Below are positions 9,424 through 16,431 of a stretch of 64,000 nucleotides of DNA, in pieces (position 1 is the stretch's first letter; the number at the start of each line of letters is the position of its first letter). A model generated the notes under the pieces. That model saw only the letters and a list, made by a program, of their open reading frames with translations, was not told where the DNA came from and made no database searches. The DNA lies in assembly GCA_036826635.1 (NCBI GenBank), contig DAISVY010000001.1, positions 310,001 through 374,000 of the forward strand, written 5' to 3'. Both the position numbers and the translations under genes were made by a program. The stretch comes from DAISVY01 sp036826635 (lineage in GTDB: Bacteria; Zixibacteria; MSB-5A5; GN15; FEB-12).

Positions 9424-9777
9424 AGGCCGGGCGATTTTCTTATAAGCAGCGGTAATCGATTCCATATCGATCTTCTCGGAAAGTGCGATCTTGTGTTCGC
9501 TGAGGTTGTCCGTCACCTTTTTTATTTTCTCAGCGCAGGCCATAATCTGTTGCAGACTGCTCTTCTGTGACGGTGTTAGTTGATCTCTCTCGGTAAGCAT
9601 GTACTCGGCATAACCGAGAATTCCTGACAGCAGGTTGTTGATGTCGTGATTGAGAGTCAGGCAGTGACCAAGGTACGGTTTGAGTGTACGAAACAGAGCG
9701 ATTTCCTGCTTCAGTTCTTCGCTTATTTCGGTTTGGGCCAGATCGGGATCGATAGTCTGGTTTTGGTCATGACTCAT
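9415..9777 (-). CDS. Orphan histidine-kinase phosphoacceptor (DHp/HisKA) small protein
   Basis: This 120 aa protein is essentially one helical hairpin. It contains the H-box NHDINNLLSGILGYAEYML, with the phosphorylatable-type His at residue 44, followed by a second helix (SLQQIMACAEKIKKVTDNL). It matches the HisKA dimerisation and phosphotransfer module of NtrB-like kinases, which is normally followed by an ATPase domain. No HATPase_c N, G1 or G2 box is present, and the protein ends after a further 25 residues. It could be an HPt-like phosphotransfer partner, a dimerisation inhibitor of another kinase, or a decayed kinase. It is transcribed alone, with 171 bases to the next gene upstream, and overlaps the convergent VWA gene end. 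Confidence 0.72.
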   Translation of the reverse strand: MSHDQNQTIDPDLAQTEISEELKQEIALFRTLKPYLGHCLTLNHDINNLLSGILGYAEYMLTERDQLTPSQKSSLQQIMACAEKIKKVTDNLSEHKIALSEKIDMESITAAYKKIARPLD

Positions 9778-9948
9778 ATCAGTGATTACCCCTTTTGCTT
9801 GAAATGGTACCCTCTATTCATTAATTATCGGGATTCCGGCGCAAAAACTTATTCGTTTTGTCCGGTTGATTTTTTTCTTCGATTTAGTTTTCTTTGGGGC
9901 TTTTAACGTAAGGGCGGCCCGATATTAAGCGCCGCCGGGAAGAGTTTA

Positions 9949-11088
9949 GTGAAAATAGCTGTTATAGGTGCCGGCATGATGGGGCGGGCGGCCGTTTATG
10001 ATCTGGCTCGCCTTGAGGACGTTGAACGGGTAGGCATATACGATATTGACGGTAGCCTGTCCCGGGAAATAAAAGAAAAATTCGGTTCCGACAACACCGT
10101 ATCGGGTGAGCTTGATGCCGGTGATGTTGAAAAAGCTCGCTCGGTTATGGAACCGTATGACGCCGTTCTTTCCTGTGTAACTTATCGGTACAACCCCGGT
10201 CTGGCACAGGCGGCGATCGAGTCCGGTTGTCATTTCGTCGATTTGGGCGGGAACAACGATGTCGTTAAGGCGCAGTTTGAGATGAACGCCGAAGCGGAGA
10301 AGGCCGGGGTGGTGGTGATTCCGGACTGCGGATTGGCTCCCGGTATGGTCTCGCTACTCGTGGCTGACGGCGTGGCGCGTCTGGATCGGGTCGAGAAGGC
10401 CAGTATACGGGTGGGGGGACTGCCGCAGTCACCGCGCGGACCGCTGAAATATCAGGTGGTTTTCTCGTCCGAAGGTCTCGTGAATGAATACTGGGAACCG
10501 TGTCTTATACTGAAAGACGGCCACAAGACCACGGTCAATCCGATGACCGGGCTGGAAACACTGGAGTTCGACGGAGTCGGAGAGCTGGAAGCGTTCTATA
10601 CTTCGGGTGGAACGTCAACCCTGCCGACTACCTACGAAGGCAAGATCGATTCCCTGGACTATAAGACTATTCGCTATGCCGGTCACTGTCAGTTGTTCCG
10701 CGCTATGCTGGATATCGGGCTGGCCTCGCACAAACCGGTCGAAATCGACGGGATGAAAATCGAACCGCGCTCCGTGTTCAAGGCGGTATTGGAACGGAGC
10801 CTGAACTACAATGATCTGGATATGGTGCTGGCTCGCGTGACGGTTGAGGGACAAAAAGACGGTCAGGACAAAACGGTCGTGTATGAGATAGTCGACCGCC
10901 AGGAAGCCACGACCGGTTTGACCGCGATGATGCGGACTACGGCTTTCCCGGCCGCTATTATAACCTGGATGGCCGCGTCCGGTCAGATCAGCGAGCGGGG
11001 AGTCAAGCCGCAGGAAATCGCCGTTAAGCCGTCGTTGTTTTTGCCGCAATTGAAAAAGAGGGGTATTAACCTGACGATAAAAGAGTGA
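9949..11088 (+). CDS. Lysine 6-dehydrogenase-like / saccharopine dehydrogenase family
   Basis: NAD(P)-dependent oxidoreductase of 379 aa. The Rossmann motif VIGAGMMGRA opens the protein. The segments FVDLGGN, VIPDCGLAPGM, LEAFYTSGGTSTLP and YKTIRYAGH correspond, as I recall them, to conserved blocks of Geobacillus lysine 6-dehydrogenase, which deaminates lysine to piperideine-6-carboxylate. The last two distinguish it from true saccharopine dehydrogenases. The start is GTG at 9949, preceded by GGGAAGAG. It stands alone, with a probable terminator behind it. Substrate assignment rests on sequence memory only; another amino acid or a related imine is possible. Confidence 0.8.
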   Translation: MKIAVIGAGMMGRAAVYDLARLEDVERVGIYDIDGSLSREIKEKFGSDNTVSGELDAGDVEKARSVMEPYDAVLSCVTYRYNPGLAQAAIESGCHFVDLGGNNDVVKAQFEMNAEAEKAGVVVIPDCGLAPGMVSLLVADGVARLDRVEKASIRVGGLPQSPRGPLKYQVVFSSEGLVNEYWEPCLILKDGHKTTVNPMTGLETLEFDGVGELEAFYTSGGTSTLPTTYEGKIDSLDYKTIRYAGHCQLFRAMLDIGLASHKPVEIDGMKIEPRSVFKAVLERSLNYNDLDMVLARVTVEGQKDGQDKTVVYEIVDRQEATTGLTAMMRTTAFPAAIITWMAASGQISERGVKPQEIAVKPSLFLPQLKKRGINLTIKE

Positions 11089-11120
11089 ATGGTAACTATA
11101 AATCGGTATAGTGCGGTATG

Positions 11121-11155
11121 GAAGGTTCGTAGTTTTTTGCGGGCCTTCTTTTTTT
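11121..11155 (+). terminator. Putative terminator after the lysine dehydrogenase-like gene
   Basis: A short stem GAAGG (11121-11125) / CCTTC (11144-11148) with a long loop is followed by seven T (11149-11155). It lies between convergent genes. The stem is weak, so this is tentative. Confidence 0.4.
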
Positions 11156-11178
11156 GTGGGTAATGACAATCCGGAGCG

Positions 11179-11916
11179 TTACCACAAGTCGGCCGGAAAG
11201 ACAATATCGGCCCGGGCTTCCCGACCCGGGTAGACGGTCAGGGGAAAGGTCAGTGTGTCCGTATCCGGCCGGTAGATTACTTTGAGATAATGGTTGCCGA
11301 CCGGAATGCCCGACAGGCTGAAATAGCCGTATTGGTCCGGGTACACGGCGGCCGTGGTCGTGCCGCCGCTGCCGTTGGGGTAAGTTACTTGTATGATCAG
11401 CGAATCCCGGTAGGTGGTGCCGGGCTGAGTCAGGTTGGCGTCGCACACCACGCCCTTTAGCGTATTATTCAGCAGCAAGGTACTTGAGGCGGCCACGGGT
11501 TTGTCGATGTTCGATCCGGAACCGGTCGACCGAATCTCCAGTCCCGTATATACGTACGATACACCCCAACCGTCTTTTTTGAAGTCGTCCCCGTTCGGCC
11601 CGGTTTCGATATACGGGCCATGCCAGGTGCCATAGCCGCCCGGATTTTGTACCAAGGCATCGAGATTCGGCGGCAGGGCACCCACGTCGCCGACATAGCC
11701 GAAATCCGTCCGCGCCCCATGGGTATATAACTCTGGATTCCCGACGATAGCGTGAGCCAGTTGATCCATCTCCTGTTTGGTCTGTTCGATACGGGCGGTT
11801 TCGATGGCGGGTGTCATCTTGAGCGTGGCGATGGTGGCCAGTACGCCGAGCACAACGATGACTATTACTATTTCCACCAGCGTAAAACCGTCGTTTGTAT
11901 GCAACTGCCGCAACAT
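11179..11916 (-). CDS. GspG-like pseudopilin with C-terminal Ig-like domain (array copy 4)
   Basis: Last gene of a four-gene array of paralogous type IV pilin-like proteins, 245 aa. It has a short leader ending in Gly, then FTLVEIVIVIVVLG with the conserved Glu5: a prepilin peptidase site and hydrophobic N-helix. The GspG-type core follows with DFGYVGDVGALPPNLDAL, WHGPYI and KDGWGVSYVY. The C-terminal third (from GTTYRDSLIIQVTYPNG) looks like a carboxypeptidase-regulatory-type beta sandwich (YGYFSLSGIPVGNHYLKVIYRP). A GGGAAG lies 7 bases before the ATG. It begins 3 bases after the previous copy ends, so they are co-transcribed. It is the shortest copy, with no extra domain. Confidence 0.88.
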   Translation of the reverse strand: MLRQLHTNDGFTLVEIVIVIVVLGVLATIATLKMTPAIETARIEQTKQEMDQLAHAIVGNPELYTHGARTDFGYVGDVGALPPNLDALVQNPGGYGTWHGPYIETGPNGDDFKKDGWGVSYVYTGLEIRSTGSGSNIDKPVAASSTLLLNNTLKGVVCDANLTQPGTTYRDSLIIQVTYPNGSGGTTTAAVYPDQYGYFSLSGIPVGNHYLKVIYRPDTDTLTFPLTVYPGREARADIVFPADLW

Positions 11917-11919
11917 CGA

Positions 11920-13341
11920 TCAACTTCCCGCGTTATAAAGAGCCTGAATTTCCCCGGGGGTGAGAATCACTTCGTAGATACGAACATCGTCGATTTTCCC
12001 GTGCCAGGTGTGGTTGGTCCGGTCGCAGCCGATCCGGAGTTTGCCGTTGCCCGAGCCGGGACCGGCGGTGAGCGAGGTCGTCTCGCTGTGCAGGGCGCCG
12101 TCTACGAACAACTGAACGCGCGCCGGAGACAGACGATAGGTGACGGCGATATGGTGCCAGTTGCTCATGGCTTCGGAAAGGCGGTAATCCGATTTCCAAC
12201 TCCCGCCGGAATGGTACAGAGTCATTCGTTTGGAGGTACCACCGGAATTATCCCATTGCAGAGTCCAATGGTTATCGTCTCCAGTCGGCGTGCAGCGACA
12301 TACGATCCCCGCCCACTCGTCCTGATCCGGTTCCGCATAGATCCAGACACTGATGCTGTAGTCGCCGGTAATCTGCAATTGTGTGCTGCCGGTCGGGGTT
12401 TCGAAATAGTCGTTGTAGCCGTCAAACTCGAAGGCTCCGCCGATCTTGCCCGCCCCCCATCCGCTCCCGGACGGATCGTTTTTCAGGTCGGCGTCGGGAG
12501 CCAGCCCGGTCAGATCCCCGGCGATCAGTCCCGAACTTTCGTTGAGAGGATAATAGCCGATCAGACTACCCCATGATTCCGCCTCGTGCCAGACGTCATC
12601 GGCCAGGTGATATTCGGTGTACAGTCGTGAGTTAGCCAATACGGAAACGAAACGCCGCAACGTGTCATTATCCGGTCGATAAATTATCTCCAGGTCATGA
12701 TTGCCGATAGGGACCGAGTCGAAATCGAAAAAGCCGCCCGCGTCCGGGTATTCCGCCCTGGTTGTCCAGCTTCCGGCTCCGTTGGGATATATCAAACGCA
12801 CCAGGACCGAATCGGTATTGATTGCACCGGGAGGGGTGCCGTTGAGATCATATACATTGCCGGTCACCCGGTTTCTCAGAAGGTGATCGGTTGACGGAGC
12901 GATTCGTCTGACAATGTTATCGCCGGAAACATCACCGGTCGACGTGATTGTAACACCCTGCGTGTACGTGTATTCCGTGTTCCAGGCGTCTTTCTTGTAA
13001 TCGTCCGTCATCTGTGTAAAGCGACGGCTGATGTAGGGACCCCGCCAGGTGGTGTAACCGCCGGGGTTTTGGACCAGAGCATCAAGGTTCGGCGGCATGG
13101 CGCCCACGTCGCCGACATAGCCGAAATCGGTGCGAATGCCGTTGTTGACAAGCTGGGGGTTGCCCGCGATAGCCACCGCCAGAGCATCCATCTCCTGTCT
13201 GGTCTGCTCGACTTTTGCCGAGGTATTGACTTTGCCTATGGTGCGCATGGCCACGGTGGCCAGGATACCGATGATTATTATCACCAGTACGACCTCGACA
13301 AGAGTAAAACCGGTTCTGTCTGATGTCGACAACCTGCTCAT
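11920..13341 (-). CDS. GspG-like pseudopilin with Ig-like and LamG domains (array copy 3)
   Basis: Protein of 473 aa. The prepilin site is G|FTLVEVVLVIIIIGILA with Glu5, followed by the same GspG core as its neighbours (DFGYVGDVGAMPPNLDAL, WRGPYI, KDAWNTEYTY) and the same Ig-like region (DSVLVRLIYPNG, FFDFDSVPIGNHDLEIIYRP). After about residue 255 it gains a LamG/concanavalin A-like jelly roll: LIGYYPLNESSG, FEFDGYNDYF, YSISVWIYAEP, WHHIAVTY, LFVDGALH, GKIDDVRIYEVILTPGEI. Such domains commonly bind sugars or act as adhesion modules on surface proteins. A GAGGA lies about 10 bases before the ATG, inside the end of the previous copy. Confidence 0.9.
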   Translation of the reverse strand: MSRLSTSDRTGFTLVEVVLVIIIIGILATVAMRTIGKVNTSAKVEQTRQEMDALAVAIAGNPQLVNNGIRTDFGYVGDVGAMPPNLDALVQNPGGYTTWRGPYISRRFTQMTDDYKKDAWNTEYTYTQGVTITSTGDVSGDNIVRRIAPSTDHLLRNRVTGNVYDLNGTPPGAINTDSVLVRLIYPNGAGSWTTRAEYPDAGGFFDFDSVPIGNHDLEIIYRPDNDTLRRFVSVLANSRLYTEYHLADDVWHEAESWGSLIGYYPLNESSGLIAGDLTGLAPDADLKNDPSGSGWGAGKIGGAFEFDGYNDYFETPTGSTQLQITGDYSISVWIYAEPDQDEWAGIVCRCTPTGDDNHWTLQWDNSGGTSKRMTLYHSGGSWKSDYRLSEAMSNWHHIAVTYRLSPARVQLFVDGALHSETTSLTAGPGSGNGKLRIGCDRTNHTWHGKIDDVRIYEVILTPGEIQALYNAGS

Positions 13342-13347
13342 CTGCCG

Positions 13348-14610
13348 TCATTCCTCGGTATAGTAAACCTCGGCCCATACCTGGGTACAGCGTCCCTGCC
13401 GTTTTATGTGAACGCCGATTTGCATAGACCGCACTTCGAACCATGCCCAGGGCGAGTGCGTGAACGGATTCACCGTATAGGTCGTGGAGAAAACGGTATA
13501 CGTGGTCACTCCGTTAAGATCGATCACGTCGCCCTCGTAGTCGTGCAGATAGGTGTTGAGGCCGGTGCGAACCTGCTGGTCGGAGCCTGACGAACGACAA
13601 CAGATGCAGACCACGACGCTGTCAATGGTTCCGGTGTTGACCGAAGGGTCTTCGCAGGAGTAGAGGTCATTGCGCCATGGATTGCCACTGCCGCGCACGT
13701 AGGTGGCGTCGTTGTCGGAGACCTCTTCGTCGACGCAATACCAATTGAAGATGCAACCGAAGTCGTTTAACCCCGATGCCAGCCCGAAGAAGCTGGGACG
13801 CAGGATTTCCACGAGTGAGGGTGATCCGCCGCCACCGCCACCCGAAGAGAAATAGGCCGACGCAAATTTGTAGCTATGGCTGCTCTTATGACGGGGTAAA
13901 ATCGTCAGGTAGCGCATCAGCGTATCCATCGTCGACGTATAGATAATGCGCAGCGGATGTTGCCCTACCGGCAGTGAATCGAGAGTGAAGCGACCGTCGG
14001 CGTCCGGGTGGTATATCTTGGATATCGTTCCTCCGTGGCCGCTCGGTATGGAGACGACAATATTCACCGAGTCGCTCCGGGTCGCTCCGGGCAGGGAGTC
14101 TTCCGCGTCGCGGATAGCCCCCCGAAAGGTATTCAGCAGATAATCCGAAGAGGCATCGGCGATCTTTTTACTGATAGTGCTGCCGCTGCCGGTTGAACTG
14201 ATCGTCAGACCACCGGAATAGATATATGGTTGTCCCCATTCGTCGGTTTTCAAACTGAGTGAATCATAAGCGAAACCACTGGGGATATAGGGTCCGTTCC
14301 AGGTGCCATAGCCGCCGGGATTGCTGTACAGGGCGTTGATATTGGGAGGAAACGCGCCCACGTCGCCGACGTATCCGAAATCAGCCCGTTTGCCGCTGGC
14401 GGTAAGGTCGGCATTACCTACGATAGCGTTGGCCAGAATTTCCATCTCGCGTTCCGTTTTCGTCCGCCGCACGTCTTCTACGGTCACGTCCATCGACTGC
14501 ATGGTCAGAGCGGCCATAATACCGATAACGACGATCACAATAAGCAGCTCAATCAGGCTGAAACCGTCCTGATAATGCCGTTCACGTTTTGTGGTAGTCG
14601 TTTTTCGCAT
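13348..14610 (-). CDS. GspG-like pseudopilin with Cys-containing C-terminal domain (array copy 2)
   Basis: From the ATG at 14610 the product is 420 aa; an ATG at 14652 would add 14 residues but overlaps the previous copy and lengthens the leader. The prepilin site is G|FSLIELLIVIVVIGIMA, then the GspG core (DFGYVGDVGAFPPNINAL, WNGPYI, DEWGQPYIYS) and Ig-like region. A six-Gly linker leads to a terminal domain of about 150 residues with seven Cys (FGCIFNWYC, YSCED, VCICC, GRCTQ) and a WAWFEVRSMQIGV...TQVWAEVYYTEE end. From memory, this terminal pattern resembles a module on uncharacterised phage or surface structural proteins; its role is not known to me. Confidence 0.87.
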   Translation of the reverse strand: MRKTTTTKRERHYQDGFSLIELLIVIVVIGIMAALTMQSMDVTVEDVRRTKTEREMEILANAIVGNADLTASGKRADFGYVGDVGAFPPNINALYSNPGGYGTWNGPYIPSGFAYDSLSLKTDEWGQPYIYSGGLTISSTGSGSTISKKIADASSDYLLNTFRGAIRDAEDSLPGATRSDSVNIVVSIPSGHGGTISKIYHPDADGRFTLDSLPVGQHPLRIIYTSTMDTLMRYLTILPRHKSSHSYKFASAYFSSGGGGGGSPSLVEILRPSFFGLASGLNDFGCIFNWYCVDEEVSDNDATYVRGSGNPWRNDLYSCEDPSVNTGTIDSVVVCICCRSSGSDQQVRTGLNTYLHDYEGDVIDLNGVTTYTVFSTTYTVNPFTHSPWAWFEVRSMQIGVHIKRQGRCTQVWAEVYYTEE

Positions 14611-14635
14611 TACTCTGTCCGTTCTGTCGTTAGCC

Positions 14636-15418
14636 TCAGTCGAAATAGGCATCGGTCAGGTTCGCTTCGAAATAGATATTCCTGCCGGGGTCAATGTGTA
14701 CCTGGCGGCGAATTGTATCGGCTGTCGGCAGATATGCGATATCAAGAGTATGCAAACCAATCGGGATGGAGTCAAATTGTACCAGACCATCGTTGTCGGG
14801 AGTCGACGACAGGCTGATTGTGCTGCCGGAACCGTTGGGGTAATACAGAATAACACGTACGGAATCGCGGTAAGTTGTACCGGGCGGATTTTGGGCCAGA
14901 TCCAGGACCACGATGGAGAGTCGGTTGTACAGTAAATCGTCGATAGATTCGGCAAGTCTGTACGTTATGTTCTGCGGACCGCCGACCGAGGTTACGGTGA
15001 GTCCTCCCGAATAACTGTAATTTTTTCCCCAGGCATCCCGCCGGTATTCTCCCGAAGAACCGTCGGTCGAAAACGGATCGGTAAAATATGGCCCTTTCCA
15101 TGTGCCGTAGCCGCCCGGATTGGTCACCAGGGCCGAAAGATTTGGTGGCAGACCGCCTATATCGCCGACATAGCCGTAATCACTTCGGGCGCCTCCCGAA
15201 ATTTTTTCCGGGTCCCCAACGATAGCTCTGGCCAGGCACTGAAGTTCTTCCTTGGTATCTTCATAGCGGGCCGTTCTGTTAACCGAATTAAGCGATTTAA
15301 GCCCCACCGTGGCGATAATGCCGATGATAATCAAAACTACCACCAGCTCGATCATGCTATACCCCCGACAGTCGAGATATCTGGCGGCGAGGCTCTTTTG
15401 ATTATGTAGTATACCCAT
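14636..15418 (-). CDS. GspG-like pseudopilin with C-terminal Ig-like domain (array copy 1)
   Basis: First gene of the array, 260 aa. A 19-residue leader ends in Gly before YSMIELVVVLIIIGIIA: a prepilin cleavage site with Tyr instead of Phe at +1 and Glu at +5. The core has DYGYVGDIGGLPPNLSAL, WKGPYF and RDAWGKNYSY, matching T2SS major pseudopilin GspG in layout, with an extra segment before it. The C-terminal part is the Ig-like region common to all four copies. The array probably starts from the 15419-15732 intergenic region. I see no strong Shine-Dalgarno before this ATG. No pilus ATPase, platform, secretin or prepilin peptidase gene lies in the window. Confidence 0.88.
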   Translation of the reverse strand: MGILHNQKSLAARYLDCRGYSMIELVVVLIIIGIIATVGLKSLNSVNRTARYEDTKEELQCLARAIVGDPEKISGGARSDYGYVGDIGGLPPNLSALVTNPGGYGTWKGPYFTDPFSTDGSSGEYRRDAWGKNYSYSGGLTVTSVGGPQNITYRLAESIDDLLYNRLSIVVLDLAQNPPGTTYRDSVRVILYYPNGSGSTISLSSTPDNDGLVQFDSIPIGLHTLDIAYLPTADTIRRQVHIDPGRNIYFEANLTDAYFD

Positions 15419-15732
15419 CTTAGGATATATCGGCAGAAATGGCCGTAGCCTGTGCTAATCCGGGAAAAGGGCCAATTTCCGCTCTGGACGCGGCAAAAAA
15501 TCCATGCCGGATCATGGGCCGGGGCGAAAAAAACACGGAGAGAGCTTTCGGTCTTTTGGGTAAACTTGGGAACCGGGAAGATTTCGGTATTAAGTGGGTC
15601 TCACATGAAAATGTTATGGACATTTGTCCTGTTTTTTTGTACCATAAAAAATATGGAACAAAAGAGCAACATAGACATTATATGATACGTAAGCAGTACG
15701 GTAGCGTCACACAAGGATAGGAGGAGTTAAGC
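15419..15732. other. Divergent intergenic region between pseudopilin array and Rrf2 regulator
   Basis: These 314 bases separate the minus-strand pilin array from the plus-strand regulator. Near the regulator they hold two dyads (15618-15629 and 15635-15663). The part nearer the array is GC-rich with small stems (for example CGGCA/TGCCG around 15490-15510) but has no riboswitch consensus I can recognise. Short open frames on both strands (15439-15720 plus, 15420-15623 minus) lack good start signals and recognisable protein character, so I do not call genes here. Confidence 0.6.
15618..15663. promoter_or_regulatory. Candidate operator: 29-bp dyad plus adjacent short dyad
   Basis: The region 15635-15663 is an inverted repeat: left arm TTTTGTACCATA, five A, right arm TATGGAACAAAA, with a single mismatched pair (A/A at 15641/15657). 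Just upstream, GGACA-TT-TGTCC (15618-15629) is a perfect short dyad. Length and symmetry suit a dimeric winged-helix regulator of the Rrf2 family, which lies 70 bases downstream, so autoregulation (and possibly control of the divergent pilins) is likely. A TATGAT at 15681 could be a -10 element, without a clear -35. Confidence 0.55.
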
Positions 15733-16143
15733 ATGCAGCTGTCAAGAAAAGCCGATTACGCCCTTAGGGCTATCAAGCACCTCTCCGGGTTACCTAAAGG
15801 GAAATTGGGCTCAATCAACTCCATCGCGGCCGCCGAGGCGATCCCGCGGGAGTTTCTCGCCAAGATCCTTAAGGATCTTACCCGTTCCGGGCTGCTCGTT
15901 TCGTATCAGGGAGTGACCGGTGGTTATCGTTTGGCCCAGCAGCCTCGCGAGATCTCGTTCCTTAACGTGATTGAAGCAATTGAAGGTCCGCTCCATCTCA
16001 ATCTTTGCACCGAAGGAGGCTCGTGCGCTTGTGATGTCGCCGACGATTGTCCCATGCGCGACTTCTGGGAAGGGCAGGAGAATAATTTCAAACGAGCACT
16101 TTCCCGCCACAATTTCGGAAGGTATCGTCGGGCCGCCCACTAA
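15733..16143 (+). CDS. Rrf2/IscR-family transcriptional regulator
   Basis: A 136 aa winged-helix regulator of the Rrf2 family. The N-terminus MQLSRKADYALRAIKHLS, the recognition region IPREFLAKILKDLTRSGLLVSYQGVTGGYRL and the FLNVIEAIEGP segment are diagnostic. A cysteine cluster (LCTEGGSCACDVADDC: four Cys within 15 residues) sits where IscR, NsrR and RsrR ligate Fe-S clusters, so sensing of Fe-S status, NO or redox is plausible. There are no isc or suf genes beside it. AGGAGG lies 7 bases before the ATG. The dyad at 15635-15663 is a good candidate for its own operator. Confidence 0.92.
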   Translation: MQLSRKADYALRAIKHLSGLPKGKLGSINSIAAAEAIPREFLAKILKDLTRSGLLVSYQGVTGGYRLAQQPREISFLNVIEAIEGPLHLNLCTEGGSCACDVADDCPMRDFWEGQENNFKRALSRHNFGRYRRAAH

Positions 16144-16163
16144 AGGAAAAGACCGTAATTATC

Positions 16164-16206
16164 AGGGGTGACCGGGGCAGGAGACTGTCTCAGTCACCCT
16201 TGTTTG
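16164..16206 (+). terminator. Putative terminator after the Rrf2 gene
   Basis: GGGTGAC (16166-16172) pairs with GTCACCC (16193-16199), with a smaller GAGAC/TCTC hairpin inside, followed by TTGTTTGTT. The T-run is imperfect. Confidence 0.45.
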
Positions 16207-16240
16207 TTACTGTTTCCGGCTTTGCTGCGGCCGATTGGTG

Positions 16241-16270
16241 TTGTGCCGCCACCGGAATGAGTGTTATATT
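16241..16270 (+). promoter_or_regulatory. Candidate promoter for pdxS
   Basis: TTGTGC (16241-16246) and TATATT (16265-16270) are separated by 18 bases. The -10 is good and the -35 weak. It would give a leader of about 155 bases before pdxS. Confidence 0.3.
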
Positions 16271-16431
16271 TCGGTTTGGGCGGTGGTCGACCCGAAGTGG
16301 CGGTAAGTTTCACCGAGCTTCTTTCGCTATTCGGAGCCGGATCGCCGACCGTTCCTCTTTGCCACGGAATCGGTCGTTTCCCGATATCCGGAGGGCGGGA
16401 GAACAGTACTCGCTGTTAAGGAGTATGAGAC

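Noticed and set aside
15420..15720. Riboswitch (cyclic di-GMP type) or small genes upstream of the pilin array
   Set aside because: Such riboswitches often precede pilin genes, but I could not find the GEMM core on either strand; the small open frames there have no start signals or protein character.
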